A stretch of DNA of 64,000 bases, taken from Erinaceus europaeus (lineage: Eukaryota; Chordata; Mammalia; Eulipotyphla; Erinaceidae). The stretch is from assembly GCF_950295315.1 (NCBI RefSeq), contig NW_026647186.1, forward strand, positions 62,001 through 126,000. The letters run 5' to 3'. A program made the position numbers and the translations under genes. Positions 26,472 to 38,180 of this stretch are shown one piece after another (position 1 is the stretch's first letter; each line of letters begins with the position of its first letter). The notes beneath the pieces were generated by a model. That model made no database searches. It was not told the DNA's origin and saw nothing but the letters and a program-made list of their open reading frames with translations.

Positions 26472-28158
26472 CATGTAGAGTTCTGAAAATATATTTTAGC
26501 TAGAGACCTGCACAGCTCTGCATTAGGGTAGTAATACGGATACACCTGGCCCTTCTGAGCCACAATCATGAGAGACATCTCACAGAGCCATTAGTTTACC
26601 TCTTGTCACTCTACAAATCTCTCTCAGCACAAACTACAGCTGCCAAATCATCTACTTCCCTCTTGCTCTTTTTGTCCAATGAGTCCTATACCAAAACTGT
26701 AAGTCTAAGAAGAAATGGACATAGTGCAGTTCACTGCACATAGGACAGGCTGAGGCTGGACCAGGGAGATGAAATATGCCACCCTGCATTTGGCTGGAGC
26801 ATCACTAAAACTACTTCCAATTTGGATAGGCAAGGGCAGTTTTGGAGAGCGGGCTGCAGGCCAAGTGTTGCTTCTCAGAGTGGCTAAGACCTAGATGTTC
26901 TAAGTGTAACCTTTCCTCGTGAACATAAAATAACAATGCCATTTGTAATAAGTATGCTTGGGCATGGAGGGTTTGTCTTCAGTGCTCTGGCCCTGATCAA
27001 CACAGGGCCAGAATTTCTGTCCTTTTCAGTCACTGTCATTCTGTCTCGCAGACTGTCTCTGTGTGCCTTCTTCACTGGACCCTTCCTGGAAGTCAGTGCA
27101 TGTATCTTGAACTCGGTCTTCATGGTGTTGAAATTTTCCTTTCTTTGCCCTTTGGATTACTTAGTTATGTGCATATGGCATAGTACAGAGGGGTACTGAG
27201 GAGACAGCGTTCCTGCTGCTGGTAACAGGCATATGTCCATCTCCAGCTGCAGCTGTCCAGGCACTCTGTGCTTGACTCCCATTTTCCAGGGCCCTGTGGC
27301 TGACACTCAGCCAAAATGCACCCCTCCTCAATTTCTGGCACCGCATCATTGTCCTTATTCCATGAGAGCCCAGGTCAAGAGAAGTGAAACTCTACCACCC
27401 TGGCACACACATTGTGCTTTCCCTATATTGGGCCGAATGTAAAGGATCTGTGGTACTGATGGCCACACCAGTGTCCAGATTTTCCACGCAAAATGGAAGC
27501 TTCCAGGGTTCAGAAAGAGGGTGTTTTGATGGCTGTGAAATGTCATTTCCAAGTGCCTCCTGGGGTTTCAAATCCTTTTGAAACCTGAAGTTCTTTCTTT
27601 TATCTCGGGAATATTCTCACCTCTGGCCCGAAGGCCCTCCAAACTAGGAGCACAGCTATCCCTGGGTCAGGAGGTCTGCCAGCCTGCTAGCTCCTGGAGG
27701 GATTCCTGAGTATGTCCTCAGGGCCCAAGTGGTATCAGGTGTTTCCAATTGCCTTTATTAGCAGCAGCCAGGCCCTCAGGTGAGGGGAGGGGCTGTGATC
27801 TCCACAGGAAGCTCCTAATTCAGCCAATGGAGGCATCCATCTTCCTTTTGTCTCTCCATAGCAAGGCCCGGGGAGTTTGTGCTTCCTGCAGGCAGAGCAA
27901 CTTTGTATGGGACACTCATGCATGCCTACTTCTGGGAATCTCTCTGAGTGTGATGTGTGGACAGAAGGACACCATGATCAGGGATTGTAAGGCCACAGGA
28001 GCAATTGCCTTTGCCGGACCCAAAGGGTAGGTGTAAGGGGCCGGGTTCATCCACTGTTGTTTGGTCGAACACAGTTCCCATCTATGTTGAAACACAGCTC
28101 TTTCTGGGTTCTTTCTGGGCTTTTAATCTGCTGCACTGATTAGTGGACTGAGAGCCTG

Positions 28159-28200
28159 GAGGCTGAGTAGGCAGCCAAATGTTACTGCCTACTCAGCCTC
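28159..28200. repeat. Perfect 16-bp inverted repeat (hairpin), U9
   Basis: GAGGCTGAGTAGGCAG (28159-28174) is followed by a 10-base loop and its exact reverse complement (28185-28200). Other units have only the left arm. Confidence 0.9.
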
Positions 28201-28758
28201 ATGCCCTTGAATTCTGAGGGGTGCCCCAGCTTACCCCATTGTCAGTGTTTGGATGATAGTGAGGCAAGGGATTGAATCAGGAACTCAGGAGAGGGAGACA
28301 TGAGAATCCCTTTGTATATGCATTCTTGCTTAGCCACTATCTGGGCTAGTTGGCTTGCTCAATCCAGCTAGTTTCTCTGTACATAAGTTGCAGGTGAGGT
28401 TGGCTACCTTGACACCCATGGTCTGAGACTACTATAGGTGAGCTCTGAGCACACACAGACACACACAGACAGACAGACACACACTCAGACACACATTACT
28501 GTCAGGTCTGGTAGTACAGCATATGGTGAAGTCTGGGGCTGTATGGGGTCTGTGGGCATGAGAGCTGCTGCCTTACAATCTATACAAGCCAGGTTTGAAC
28601 CTGTCATCAATGAACACAGTGTAGGAGGTTTTTGACTTCTGGTCTCTTTCCCACTCTTCTATTTCTCTTCTCGCCTTCTCTGTCTCTGACTCTCACAGGC
28701 TCTCACTCACTCTGTCTGCACTCAGTAATATTTTACTTAATCCTTATTTTATTGACAG

Positions 28759-28922
28759 GCCCAGATATACAAAGAGAGTTGTCAGAGCACTGATGAGATT
28801 TGGATTGTTGTGTTGGTGATTTCACCTAGGCTACTGGAGCCTCAGCTTTGTAAGTCTCTCTGACAAAAGCCATATTCTGTCTCCTCATATCCATGGCAGT
28901 ATCTCTCAGATTATATAATAAA
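28759..28922 (+). other. T cassette (terminal-exon/poly(A)-like)
   Basis: The acceptor ATTGACAG ends at 28758. AATAAA is at 28917-28922. Confidence 0.5.
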
Positions 28923-29748
28923 CATATACATCTATATATATATATATACATATATATGTATATCTGTTATTTTTAGAATTGTCGACCTATGTAATTGATC
29001 TCAATCAGAATTAACACATTTATAACAGCTTCCTTTTTCATTAATTACTGGCAACCTAGTTGGAGCAGGATTCAATACAATTATAAATAATAGAACCTTC
29101 CAGTAGCATTTCTAATAGCATTTCTATCAGCATCCTTATTGTAACTATCATAGTACAGAAGTTGCCTCATTTCTCTAGTGTAAGCTTCAGTACATATGAG
29201 TTTCTTTTCATTCTCCTGAAATCTTAATTTCCCTGGACTCTGAAGTGTCTCAGAATTTTTGAAGCAGCCCTCTGTTTCTCAACAGATGGTATTCATTCTC
29301 TCCTGTGATCAGGTCTTCTTGTGCTTTTTGTTTTTATTTTTCATTTCTTTTTCAAATCCTCCTAGATAATCCCCATTTATTTACATATTTATTTATTTAC
29401 TTAGTCCTATATTACATGAGGGGTCATTTCTTATGCTTGATAGATTTTTCTTTTATAATTGAAGGGAAGTTTACACTCACAATACATTTCGTGTGGTAAA
29501 TACTACACAAATATGGTGATGGCTGGGGTGGTCTGGGTGCTGTGGACTTGAGACTTCTGCCTTACAATTTCTACAACCCAGGTTTGAACCTGTCATGTAT
29601 GAACACAGTGTGGGAGGTTTTTGACTTCTGGTCTCTTTCCCACTCTTCTATTTCTCTTCTTGCCTTCTCTGTCTCTGACTCTCACAGGCTCTCACTCACT
29701 CTGTCGGCACTCATTAATATTTTACTTATACATTATTTTACTGACAGG

Positions 29749-29925
29749 CCCAGATATACAAAGGGAATCACCAGGACACTGCTGATCTCTGGCTGATTTG
29801 TGGCGATTTTACCTAGGTTTCTGGAGCCTCATCTTTGTAAGTCTCTCTGGCACAAGCCATACTCTGTCTCCTCATAGCCATGCCAGTATCCCTCAGAGTC
29901 TATAATAAAGATACACTTACATATA
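29749..29925 (+). other. T cassette (terminal-exon/poly(A)-like)
   Basis: The acceptor ACTGACAG ends at 29748. AATAAA is at 29904-29909. Confidence 0.5.
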
Positions 29926-30473
29926 TGTAAATATATATATATATCAGTCATTTTTATAATTTTTGAATTTTTTATTTGATCTGAATGCAGAATTACCACA
30001 TTTATAACAGCCCCCTTATTCATAAATAATTGTTCACAAAGTTGGAGCAGGATTCACTACATTTATAAATTATAAGCCTTCCAGGAGCATTTCCAATAGC
30101 CTTTCTATCAGTATCCTCATTGTAATTATCATAGCACAGATCTTGCCTCCATTTTCTAGTGTAAGCTTCAGTACGTATGCCTTTCTTTTCATTCTCAGTA
30201 ATTCTTAATTTGCCTAGACCCTGAAGTGTCAGGGAAGTTTTGAAGCAGCCCTCAGTTTCTCAGCAGACATTTTCTATATTTCTGCTGTAATCAGGTCTTC
30301 CTGTGGTTTTTGTTTTTATTTTTTTCAAATCCTCCTAGATCATCCCCATTCATTTGCATATTTATTTATTTATTTAGTCCCATATCACATGAGGGATCAT
30401 TTCTTCTGCCTGATAAATTTTCTCTAATAATTGAAGGGAACTTTTGACACACAATACATTTCCTTTTGCAGAT

Positions 30474-31035
30474 ACTACACACTACTACAACTACTACTGC
30501 ACTGTTTTTGACAGTGATATCCAATCCACAATGGGTTAGTATTGCATGGCTCTAAAAAATGTTCACTATTTTACCTACAATGTTTTTAACCTCACAAATA
30601 TTTATTCTGCTCTTTCTTGGGTGATGAATGGTTTACTGTCAACAGTTATGTGTAATAGTGGGCACGGGGGTAATTTTTCCCCTCTTTCCCTATATTTCTG
30701 TATATCATTTGTATCTTTCTTACTGAGGAGAAAGAAACAGTCATAAATTGAGAGAGCAGGGCCCAAGCAGGAAGAGAGACAGAGAAACAGCTGCAGTTCT
30801 GATTTGACACTAGCCCAACTTTTCCCTAGCTGGGTATGTGGTGAGCAGGAGCTCAAAACCGGGTCCTGGGATTCCACATAGTTCCCTGGCATCTCCACCA
30901 GCTGTGCCTCCAACCCATACTTCCTTCGTTGTCCATGTAACTATAGATCTACTCTAGGCACTTCTCACTTTCATATGCCAGAAACTTAACACTTCTCCCC
31001 TCCACCCATGAAACTTTGACCTTTTACTTGAGTGC
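30474..31035 (+). repeat. K block, U9
   Basis: This is the most complete K copy. It continues into the non-array segment at 31036, so its natural right-hand neighbour may be that segment. Confidence 0.8.
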
Positions 31036-31393
31036 ACAGCAGTAAGCCCAATCCACGTTATTTCAGGGAAAAGTGTGTGCGTCTCTGTGGAAGGTGTGTG
31101 TGTGTGTGTGTAAGTGTACATAAGTGTGTTTCAGTTATGATTACCACTCTTGTTTCTTTATTCCTGACACAGGGCCTTAGGAACTGGGTTGTGCTATGAC
31201 AAAGGAAGTTTACACTGCACAAGTGGTTTTTCAAATATGAATGGCACATTGGAAATTCTGGACAGTGTTTTGCATTTCCCCAGGTGGTCCTCAGATGGGT
31301 TCTTTACTTTGCTATTCCCATGCTATGTGTAATTTTCTGAGTAGACTCAAAGAGGAATGGCATGGGGAAGCTCAGCTGCATTCTGCTGTGTGT

Positions 31394-31408
31394 CCACAAG
31401 ATGGCAGC
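31394..31408 (+). promoter_or_regulatory. CTCF-like motif 1
   Basis: CCACAAGATGGCAGC fits the CTCF core pattern CCASYAGRKGGCRS except for one base. It lies inside the duplicated 31370 repeat context. Confidence 0.45.
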
Positions 31409-31635
31409 AAAGCCCATAGTTGAGTGTAGTGATTCTGTGGAATGAGGAGAACACTGGGATTTGTGGCCCATGGACAGCAAGGTTGAAATTGACGTAGAGT
31501 GTCCTAGACATCTGTTCTTTCCTGTGAGGTGAGGGGATCCCCCATTTGGCTTTGCAAGTGGAAGGGGTTTCTCTCTTTGGGATGACTCTACTGGAGCTTG
31601 TGAATCCCTGCGCTCAGCTGCATTCTGCTGTGTGT

Positions 31636-31650
31636 CCACAAGAGGGAAGC
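31636..31650 (+). promoter_or_regulatory. CTCF-like motif 2, weaker
   Basis: CCACAAGAGGGAAGC is the second copy, 242 bp downstream. It has the AGAGGG core but lost the GGC step. Confidence 0.3.
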
Positions 31651-31921
31651 ACCACTGCAGGAGTAAGGCTCCATGGGGCAAGTGCCCTGAGGCACTGGGC
31701 TATGAAAGTGAAGACAGTGTTTCTGGGTGTGCCCCAAGAGCATGGCCAACCTAGCTCAAGCAGGCAGTGTCCTAAGGACGGGTCCAGACAGGAGCTGTTG
31801 GGTCGTGTAGGCAGAAACAGGGCCTTCAGAGGACGGCAGACAGTCCCCGGGGGAGGGTCTAAGAGACCGTGCCCCCTGAGCCTGAGCGGAGGGCCCAGTG
31901 CATATTCATAGAGACAGCTGT

Positions 31922-32174
31922 CCAATTAGAGAAGAAGAACATCACCCTCAAGGGCGTGAACCAAGAGCTGGCCAATGAGAACAGATGAGAAGTTTGAGGG
32001 CGGGACTCAGAGAGTAGCATTCTGAAGGAAGCCTGCCAATGGGAGCTCAGAGCTGGCCTTAAAGGGTGGGTGTGCTTCTAGAAAGTGCGAAGCAGGGTTC
32101 ATCCCAGGGCCCTGCCTTGCAGAAGCTATCTAGTGCGCATGTATATAACCCCCTTTGTGCCTGTGCCTCTGTGG
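31922..32174 (+). promoter_or_regulatory. Divergent promoter-like cassette P4
   Basis: The 3' half matches the other P cassettes, with TATA-like TTAAAGG at 32059-32065 and CCAAT at 32036-32040. The 5' half is different, with CCAAT at 31972-31976 and a GGGCGGG Sp1-type site at 31998-32004. It follows the unique CTCF-like segment rather than a C block. A GT tract follows at 32175-32238. Confidence 0.5.
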
Positions 32175-32680
32175 ATGTGTGCATGTGTGGCTGTGAGAGT
32201 GGGTGTTTGTGTTTGTTTGTGTGTGTGTATGTGTGTGGTAGGGAGAGAAAGAGAACAACAGAATCACTGTGGCACAGGAGATTTTGTGCAAAACACTTGG
32301 CACATTCTAATTTACTACTCAATATTGACACCATTATAACTCTCCTTTTCCAGTGGACACTATTTTTCTTTTAAGATGTAAAGACACTGAAGAGGGAGAG
32401 GTTTTGCGCTAAGGCTTGCACAAGGAACTAGCAGCTGCCCTGTGTGTGTTGCCATAATAGGAATCTTGTGGTGCCTGTCCATGTGGAGAGTCTCCTGGAT
32501 GAGTTCCTTCTCAAGCCTTTTTCGCCAGGTCTCATTGGAGCTGTATATAGCTAATGATTTTAAGATTTTACTCCTTTGGACAATTATTTTCCTGAAGCAC
32601 AGTTTCTCTCCAGGTTTTACCAATCAATTTTCTAAATGTCATATCACATCCATTGTAGAAATGACTACATCACTGTCTTG

Positions 32681-32686
32681 CTCTCT

Positions 32687-32785
<99 letters not shown>

Positions 32786-32797
32786 TGTGGGTGGGTG
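32681..32797. repeat. Tripartite CT-AT-GT microsatellite
   Basis: It has a CT run, then an AT run (about 32724-32746), then a long GT run with GGGT interruptions. In all other units this position holds only CT followed by AT. Confidence 0.95.
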
Positions 32798-34791
32798 TAA
32801 CATGTAGAGGTCTGAAAATATATTTTAGCTAGAGACCTGCACAGATCTGGATTCGGGTACTAATGCGGATACACCTGGCCCTTCTGAGCCACAGTCATGA
32901 GAGACATCTCACAGAGCCATTCGATTACCTCTTGTCACTCCTGTCACCTGCGTCTTGGCTGGAGCACACTAAAACTACTTCCAATTTGGAGAGGCAAGGG
33001 CAGTTTTGGAGAGTGGGCTGCAGGCCAAGTGTTGCTTCTCAGAGTGGGCTAAGACCTAGATGTTCTAAGTGTAACCTTTCCTCCCAAACATAAAATAACA
33101 ATGCCACTTGTAAGAAGTATACATGGACATGGAGGGTTTGTATTCAGTGCTCTGGCACTGATCAACACAGGCCCAGAATTTCTGTCCTTTTCAGTCACTG
33201 TCATTCTGTCTCTCTGACTGTCTCTACATGCCTTCTTCCCTGGACCCTTCCTGGAAGTCATTGCATGCATCGTGAACTCGGTCTTCCTCGTGTTGATATT
33301 TTCCTTTCTTTGTCCTTTGGATTATTTATTCTCGTGCATATGGCATAGTACAGAGGGGAACTGAGGAGACAGCGTTCCTGCTGCAGGTAACAGGCATATG
33401 TCCATCTCCAGCTGCAGCTATCCATGCCCTCTGTGATCGACTCCCATTCTCCAGAACCCTGTGTCTGACACTCAGCCTAAATGCAGCCCTCCTCAATTTC
33501 CTGCACCACATTCTTGTCCTTATTCCATGAGAGCCCAGGTGAAGAGAAGTGAAACTCTACCACCCTGGCACACACATTGTGCTTTCCCTCTATTGGGCCG
33601 AATGTAAAGGATTTGTGGTACTGATGGTCACACCAGTGTCCAGATTTTGAACGCAAAACGGAAGCTTCCAGGGTTCAGAAAGAGGGTGTTTTGATGGCTG
33701 TGAAATGTCTTTTCAAAGTGCCTCCTGGGGTTTCAAATCCTTTTGAAACCTGAAGTTCTTTCTTGTATCTAGGGAATATTCTCATCTCAGGCCCGATGTC
33801 CCTCCCAACTAGGAGCACAGCTATCCCGAGGTCAGGACGTCTGCCAGCCTGCTACCTCCTGGAGGGATTCCTGAGTATGTCCTCAGGCCCCAAGTGGTAA
33901 CAGGTGTTTCCAATTTCTATTATTAGCCAGGCCCTCAGGTGTGGGCGGGGCCATGATCTCCACTGGAAGATCCTAATTCTGCCAATGTAGGCATCCATCT
34001 TTCTTTTGTCTGTCCATAGCAAGGGCCCAGAGAATTTGTGCTTCCAGCAAGCAGAGAGACTTTGTATGGGACACTCATGCATGCCTACTTCTGGGAATCT
34101 CTATGATTGTGATGTGTGGACACCAGGACTCCATGATCTGGGATGTGAGGCCACAGAAGCAAATGCCTTAGCCAGACCCAAAGGGTAGGTACAATGGACT
34201 GGGTTTATCCACTATTGTTTGGTCGAACACAGTTTCCATCTATGTTGAAACACAGCTATTTCTGGGTTCTTTCTGTGCTTGTAATCTGGTGGCTTTAACA
34301 GTGGACTGAGAGTCTGAAGGATGAGTAGGCAGCTAAACGTCACTGCACAGGCTTATGCCCCTGAATTCTGAGGGGTGCCCCAGCTAACCCCATTGGCAGT
34401 GTTTGGATGATAGTGAGGCAAGAGATTGAATCGCGAACTCAGGAGAAGTAGCCATGAGAGTCCCTTTGCATGTGCATTCTTGCTTAGCCAGAAACTGGGA
34501 TAGTTGGCTTGCCCTGACCATCTAGGTTTTCTGTACATAAGTTGCAGGTGAGGCTGGTTACCTTCCCACCCATGTTCTGAGACAACTATAGGTGAGCTCT
34601 GAGCACACACAGTCACAGACAGACAGACAGACACACCCACACACACATTACTGTCATGTCTGATAGTACAGCATATGGTGAAGGCTGGGGTTGTCTGGGG
34701 TCTGTGGGCATGAGAGCTGCTGCCTTACAATCTCTACAAGCCAACTTTGAACCTGTCATCAATGAACACAGTGTAGGAGGATTTTGAATTC

Positions 34792-35183
34792 TCATCTCTT
34801 TCCAGCAGAAATGACTGGTGGGCAGGCCTTCCAGAGGCTGCCCAATGAGAGTGCTGCAGGGCCGTGTGGGCGGTGCTCAAGGTTGCTTGCCAATCACTGA
34901 CTAGGGGCATTGACACTCCTGGGCGTGCCCTAGCACACTGGCCAATGATATTGCTGGCAGGGGTTCTGGGCGTGGCCTAGGCTCAGTCCTATGAGAGCAT
35001 GGCTGGTGCCCTGTCTGCGGGCCTTCTGAAGTAAGCCAGACAATGGGAGCTCAGAGATGGCCTTAAAAGGCTGGGCGTGCTTCCAGGAAGTGCGAAGCAG
35101 GGTTCAGCCCAGGGCCGTGCCTTGTAGAAGCTGTCCAGTGTGCATGTGTATAACTCCGTTTGTGCCTGTGCCTCTGTGGATGG
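34792..35183 (+). promoter_or_regulatory. Promoter-like cassette P5, the most intact copy
   Basis: All elements are present: CCAAT at 34890-34894 and 34942-34946, GC/CACCC boxes at 34921-34930 and 34968-34977, TATA-like TTAAAAG at 35063-35069, and GGAAGTG at about 35086. The GT tract is at 35184-35230. It lies about 0.3 kb upstream of the F 3' splice motif of U11, which ends in T cassettes with AATAAA. Confidence 0.6.
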
Positions 35184-35677
35184 GTGCGTGAGTGTAAGTG
35201 TGAGAGTGTGTGTTTGTGTGTGTGTGTGTGAGGGAGGGAGAGAGAGAGAGAACAACAGAATCACTGTGGCACAGGTGATTTTGTACAAAACACTTGGCAC
35301 ATTCTGATTTACAGCTCAATATTGACACCATTGTGGCTCTCCTTGGCCCTTGGTCACTTTTCATATTTTCAGATGTAAAGACATTGAGAGGGAGAGGTGT
35401 TTGCCCTGAAGCTTGCACTGGGAACTAGCAGCTGCCCTGTGTGTGTTGCCAGACTAGGAAACTTGTGTTGCCTGTCCATGTGTAGAGTCTCCTGAATGAG
35501 TTCCTTCTCGAGCCTTTTTCGATCAGTCCCTTTGGAGCTGCATATAGCTAATTATTTGGAAATTTTACTCCTTTGGACAATTCTTATCCTGATGCACAGT
35601 TTCTCTCCAGGATTTAACAATCAATTGTCTGAATGTCATATTGCATACATTGTAGAAAATTACTACATAAGTGTCTC

Positions 35678-35691
35678 GCTCTGTCTCTTTG

Positions 35692-35728
<37 letters not shown>
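35678..35728. repeat. CT/AT microsatellite (S), U11
   Basis: A CT run with GTCT interruptions is followed by a short AT run. Confidence 0.93.
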
Positions 35729-35731
<3 letters not shown>

Positions 35732-37121
35732 ACATGTAGAGTTCTGAAAATATATTTTAGCTAGAGAACTGCACAACTCTGGATTCGGGTAGTAATGCGG
35801 ATACACCTGGCCTATCTGAGCCACAGTTATGAGAGACATCTCACAAATCCATTCTTTTACCTCTTATCACTCTACAAATCTCTCTCAGCACAAAGTACAG
35901 CTGCCAAATCATCTACTTCCCTCTTGCTCATTTTGTGTACCGAGTCCTATACCAAAACTGTAAATCTAAGAAGAAATAGACATAGTGCAGTTCCCTGCAC
36001 ACAGGACAGGCTGAGGCTTGATCAGGGAGATGAAATACGCCAGCCTGCATTTTTCTGGAGCATCACTAAACCTACTTCCAATTTGGAGAGGCAAGGGCAG
36101 TTTTGGAGAGTGGGCTGCAGGCCAAGTGTTGCTTCTCAGAGTGGGCTAAGATCTAGATGTTCTAAGTGTAACCTTTCCTCACAATCATAAAATAACAATG
36201 CCACTTGTAAGAAGTATACATGGACATGAAGGGTTTGTATTCAGTGCTCTGGCACTGATCAACACAGGCCCAGAATTTCTGTCCTTTTCAGTCACTGTCA
36301 TTCTGTCTCTCTGACTGTCTCTACATGCCTTCTTCCCTGGACCCTTCCTGGAAGTCATTGCATGCATTGTGAACTCGGTCTTCTTCGTGTTGATATTTTC
36401 CTTTCTTTGTCCTTTGGATTATTTAGTCTCGTGCATATGGCATAGTACAGAGGGGAACTGAGGAGACAGCATTCCTGCTGCAGGTAACAGGCATATGTAC
36501 ATCTCCAGCTGAAGCTATCCATGCCCTCTGTGCTTGACTCCCATTCTCCAGAACCCTGTGTCTGACACTCAGCCTAAATGCAGCCCTCCTCAATTTCCTG
36601 CACCACATTCTTGTCCTTATTCCATGAGAGCCCAGGTGAAGAGAAGTGAAACTCTACCACCCTGGCACACACATTGTGCTTTCCCTCTATTGGGCCGAAT
36701 GTAAAGGATTTGTGTTACTGATGGCCACACCAGTGTCCAGATTTTGAATGCAAAACGGAAGCTTCCAGGGTTCAGAAAGAGGGTGTTTTGATGGTTGTGA
36801 AATGGCGTTTCAAAGTGCCTCCTGGGGTTTCAAATCCTTTTGATACCTGAAGTTATTTCTTGTATCTAGGGAATATTCTCACCTTTGGCCCGATGTCCTC
36901 AAAACTAGGAGCACAGCTATCCCGGGGTCAGGAGGTCTGCCAGCCTGCTAGTTCCTGGAGGGATTTCTGAGTATGTCCTCAGGCCCCAAGTGGTAACAGG
37001 TATTTCCAATTGCAATTATTAGCAGGAGCCAGGCCCTCAGGTGTGGGCGGGGCCATGATCTCCACTGGAAGATCCTAATTCCTCCAATGGAGGCATCCAT
37101 CTTCCTTTCGTCTCTCCATAG

Positions 37122-37291
37122 CAAGGGCCCGGGGATTTTGTGCTTCCTGCAAGCAGAGAGACTTTGTATGGGACACTTATGCATGCCTACTTCTGGGAAT
37201 CTCTCTGAGTGTGATGTGTGGACACCAGGACACCATGATCATGGATTGTGAGGCCACAGGAGCAATTGCTTTAGCTGGACCCAAAGAGTAG
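37122..37291 (+). other. X block, exon-like (representative of 17 copies)
   Basis: A long pyrimidine stretch ending CTCTCCATAG precedes the block. It ends at a GTAG|GT or GGAG|GT donor-like site. Copies of about 163-179 bp start at 100, 3099, 4254, 9312, 12216, 15070, 17795, 20846, 24770, 27862, 34020, 37122, 40996 (cut by the provirus), 48978, 51890, 58261 and 61321. The acceptor AG is kept in all but the 17795 copy. The donor exists in two forms, GGGTAG|GTGTAAG and GGGGAG|GTGTAAG. Indels change the reading frame between copies, which argues against coding. Confidence 0.4.
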
Positions 37292-37556
37292 GTTTGAGGG
37301 CCGGTTTCATCCACTATTGTTTGGTCAAACACAGTTCTCATCTATGTTGAAACACAGCTCTTTCTGGGCTGGTAATCTGCTGCCCTGAGCAGTGGCCTGA
37401 GAGTCTGGAGGCTGAGTAGGTAGCCAAACGTAACTGGACAGGCTCATGCCCCTGAATTCGGAGGAGTGCCACAGCTTACCCCGTTGGCAGTGTTTGGATG
37501 ATAGTGAGGCATGGGACTGAATCGGGAACACAGGAGAGGGAGACATGAGAGTACCT

Positions 37557-37568
37557 TTGCATATGCAT
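37557..37568. promoter_or_regulatory. Octamer-palindrome-like site TTGCATATGCAT (representative)
   Basis: It differs at one position from the MORE palindrome ATGCATATGCAT bound by Oct/POU dimers. Exact copies are at 3533, 9760, 12662, 21281, 37557, 46518, 49427 and 61771, each in C. Binding is inferred only. Confidence 0.35.
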
Positions 37569-38008
37569 TCTTGCTTAGCCAGAATCTAGGGTAGGTGGCT
37601 TGCCCCGACCAGCTAGGTTCTCTGTACATAAGTTGCAGGTGAGGCTGGCTATCTTGACACCCATGCCTTGAGACTACTATAGGTGAGCTCTGAGCACATA
37701 CAGACACACACAGACAGCCAGACAGACACACACACACACACACATTACTGTCAGGTCTGGTAGTACATCATATGGTGAAGGCTGGGGTCATATTGGGTCT
37801 GTGGGCATGAGAGCTGCTGCCTTACAATCTCTAAAAGCCAGGTTTGAACCTGTCATCAATGAACACAGTGTAGGAGGTTTTTGACTTCTGGTCTCTTTCC
37901 AACTCATCTATTTCTCTTCTTGCCTTCTCTGTCTCTAACTCTCACATGCTCTCACACACTCTTTCTTCACTGATTGATATTTTACTTATATACTTATTTT
38001 ACTGACAG

Positions 38009-38180
38009 GCCCAGATATACAAAGAGAGTTACCAGAGCACTGCTGAGCTCTGGCTTGTTTTGTTGGTGATATCACCTAGGCTACTGAAGCCACAGCTTTG
38101 TAAGTCTCTATGACACAAGCCATATTTGTCTCCTCATTTCCATGGCAGTTTCTCTCAGATTTTATAATAAACACACATAT
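38009..38180 (+). other. T cassette (terminal-exon/poly(A)-like)
   Basis: The acceptor ACTGACAG ends at 38008. AATAAA lies at 38166-38171. This is the first poly(A)-like site downstream of promoter P5. Confidence 0.5.

Larger units (their letters stand above)
31036..31921. other. Unique GC-richer segment with duplicated CTCF-like motifs
   Basis: This about 0.9-kb stretch has no other copy in the window. It has a GT tract (31098-31112), a 32-bp perfect direct repeat (31370-31401 and 31612-31643), and CpG-bearing sequence near 31770-31890. It joins K to promoter P4. Short open frames exist on both strands (for example 31546-31911 +, 31614-31925 -), but they overlap each other and resemble nothing I know. 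Confidence 0.7.
26011..32278 (+). repeat. Array unit U9, long form: T-L-T-L-K, unique CTCF-like segment, promoter P4
   Basis: S is 26419-26470, mostly AT. X is 27862-28030. C contains a 16-bp perfect hairpin (28159-28200) and a CA tract (28449-28495). The tail is T (28759-28922), L (28917-29510), T (29749-29909), L (29904-30478) and K (30474-31035). After that comes non-array sequence (31036-31921) and the divergent promoter P4. Confidence 0.85.
32279..35274 (+). repeat. Array unit U10, promoter tail P5
   Basis: S is the only tripartite CT-AT-GT tract of the array (32681-32797). G has a deletion of about 200 bp near 32942. The G/H donor CAG|GTAACA falls after 33386. X is 34020-34198 and the CA tract 34603-34648. 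The tail is promoter P5, the best preserved copy, and a GT tract (35184-35230). Confidence 0.85.
35090..38171 (+). ncRNA. Candidate spliced polyadenylated transcription unit (P5 through U11), hypothetical
   Basis: Reading from P5, a start would fall near 35090. Downstream in order are the F 3' splice site (a pyrimidine tract ending TTTTCAG before ATGTAAAG, near 35372), the G/H donor CAG|GTAACA after 36483, the X exon-like block 37122-37291, a roughly 60-bp exon-like piece in C between GCTTAG| and TTGCAG|GTGAGG near 37578-37640, and the T cassette with acceptor at 38008 and AATAAA at 38166. The parallel units are P2 to U7 (18870-21902), P3 to U9 (25840-28922) and P7 to U16 (59345 to 62385 or 63357). 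No long open frame is conserved across copies, so a coding role is not supported. This is a motif-based model only; a pseudogene array or purely structural DNA would look similar. Confidence 0.3.
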
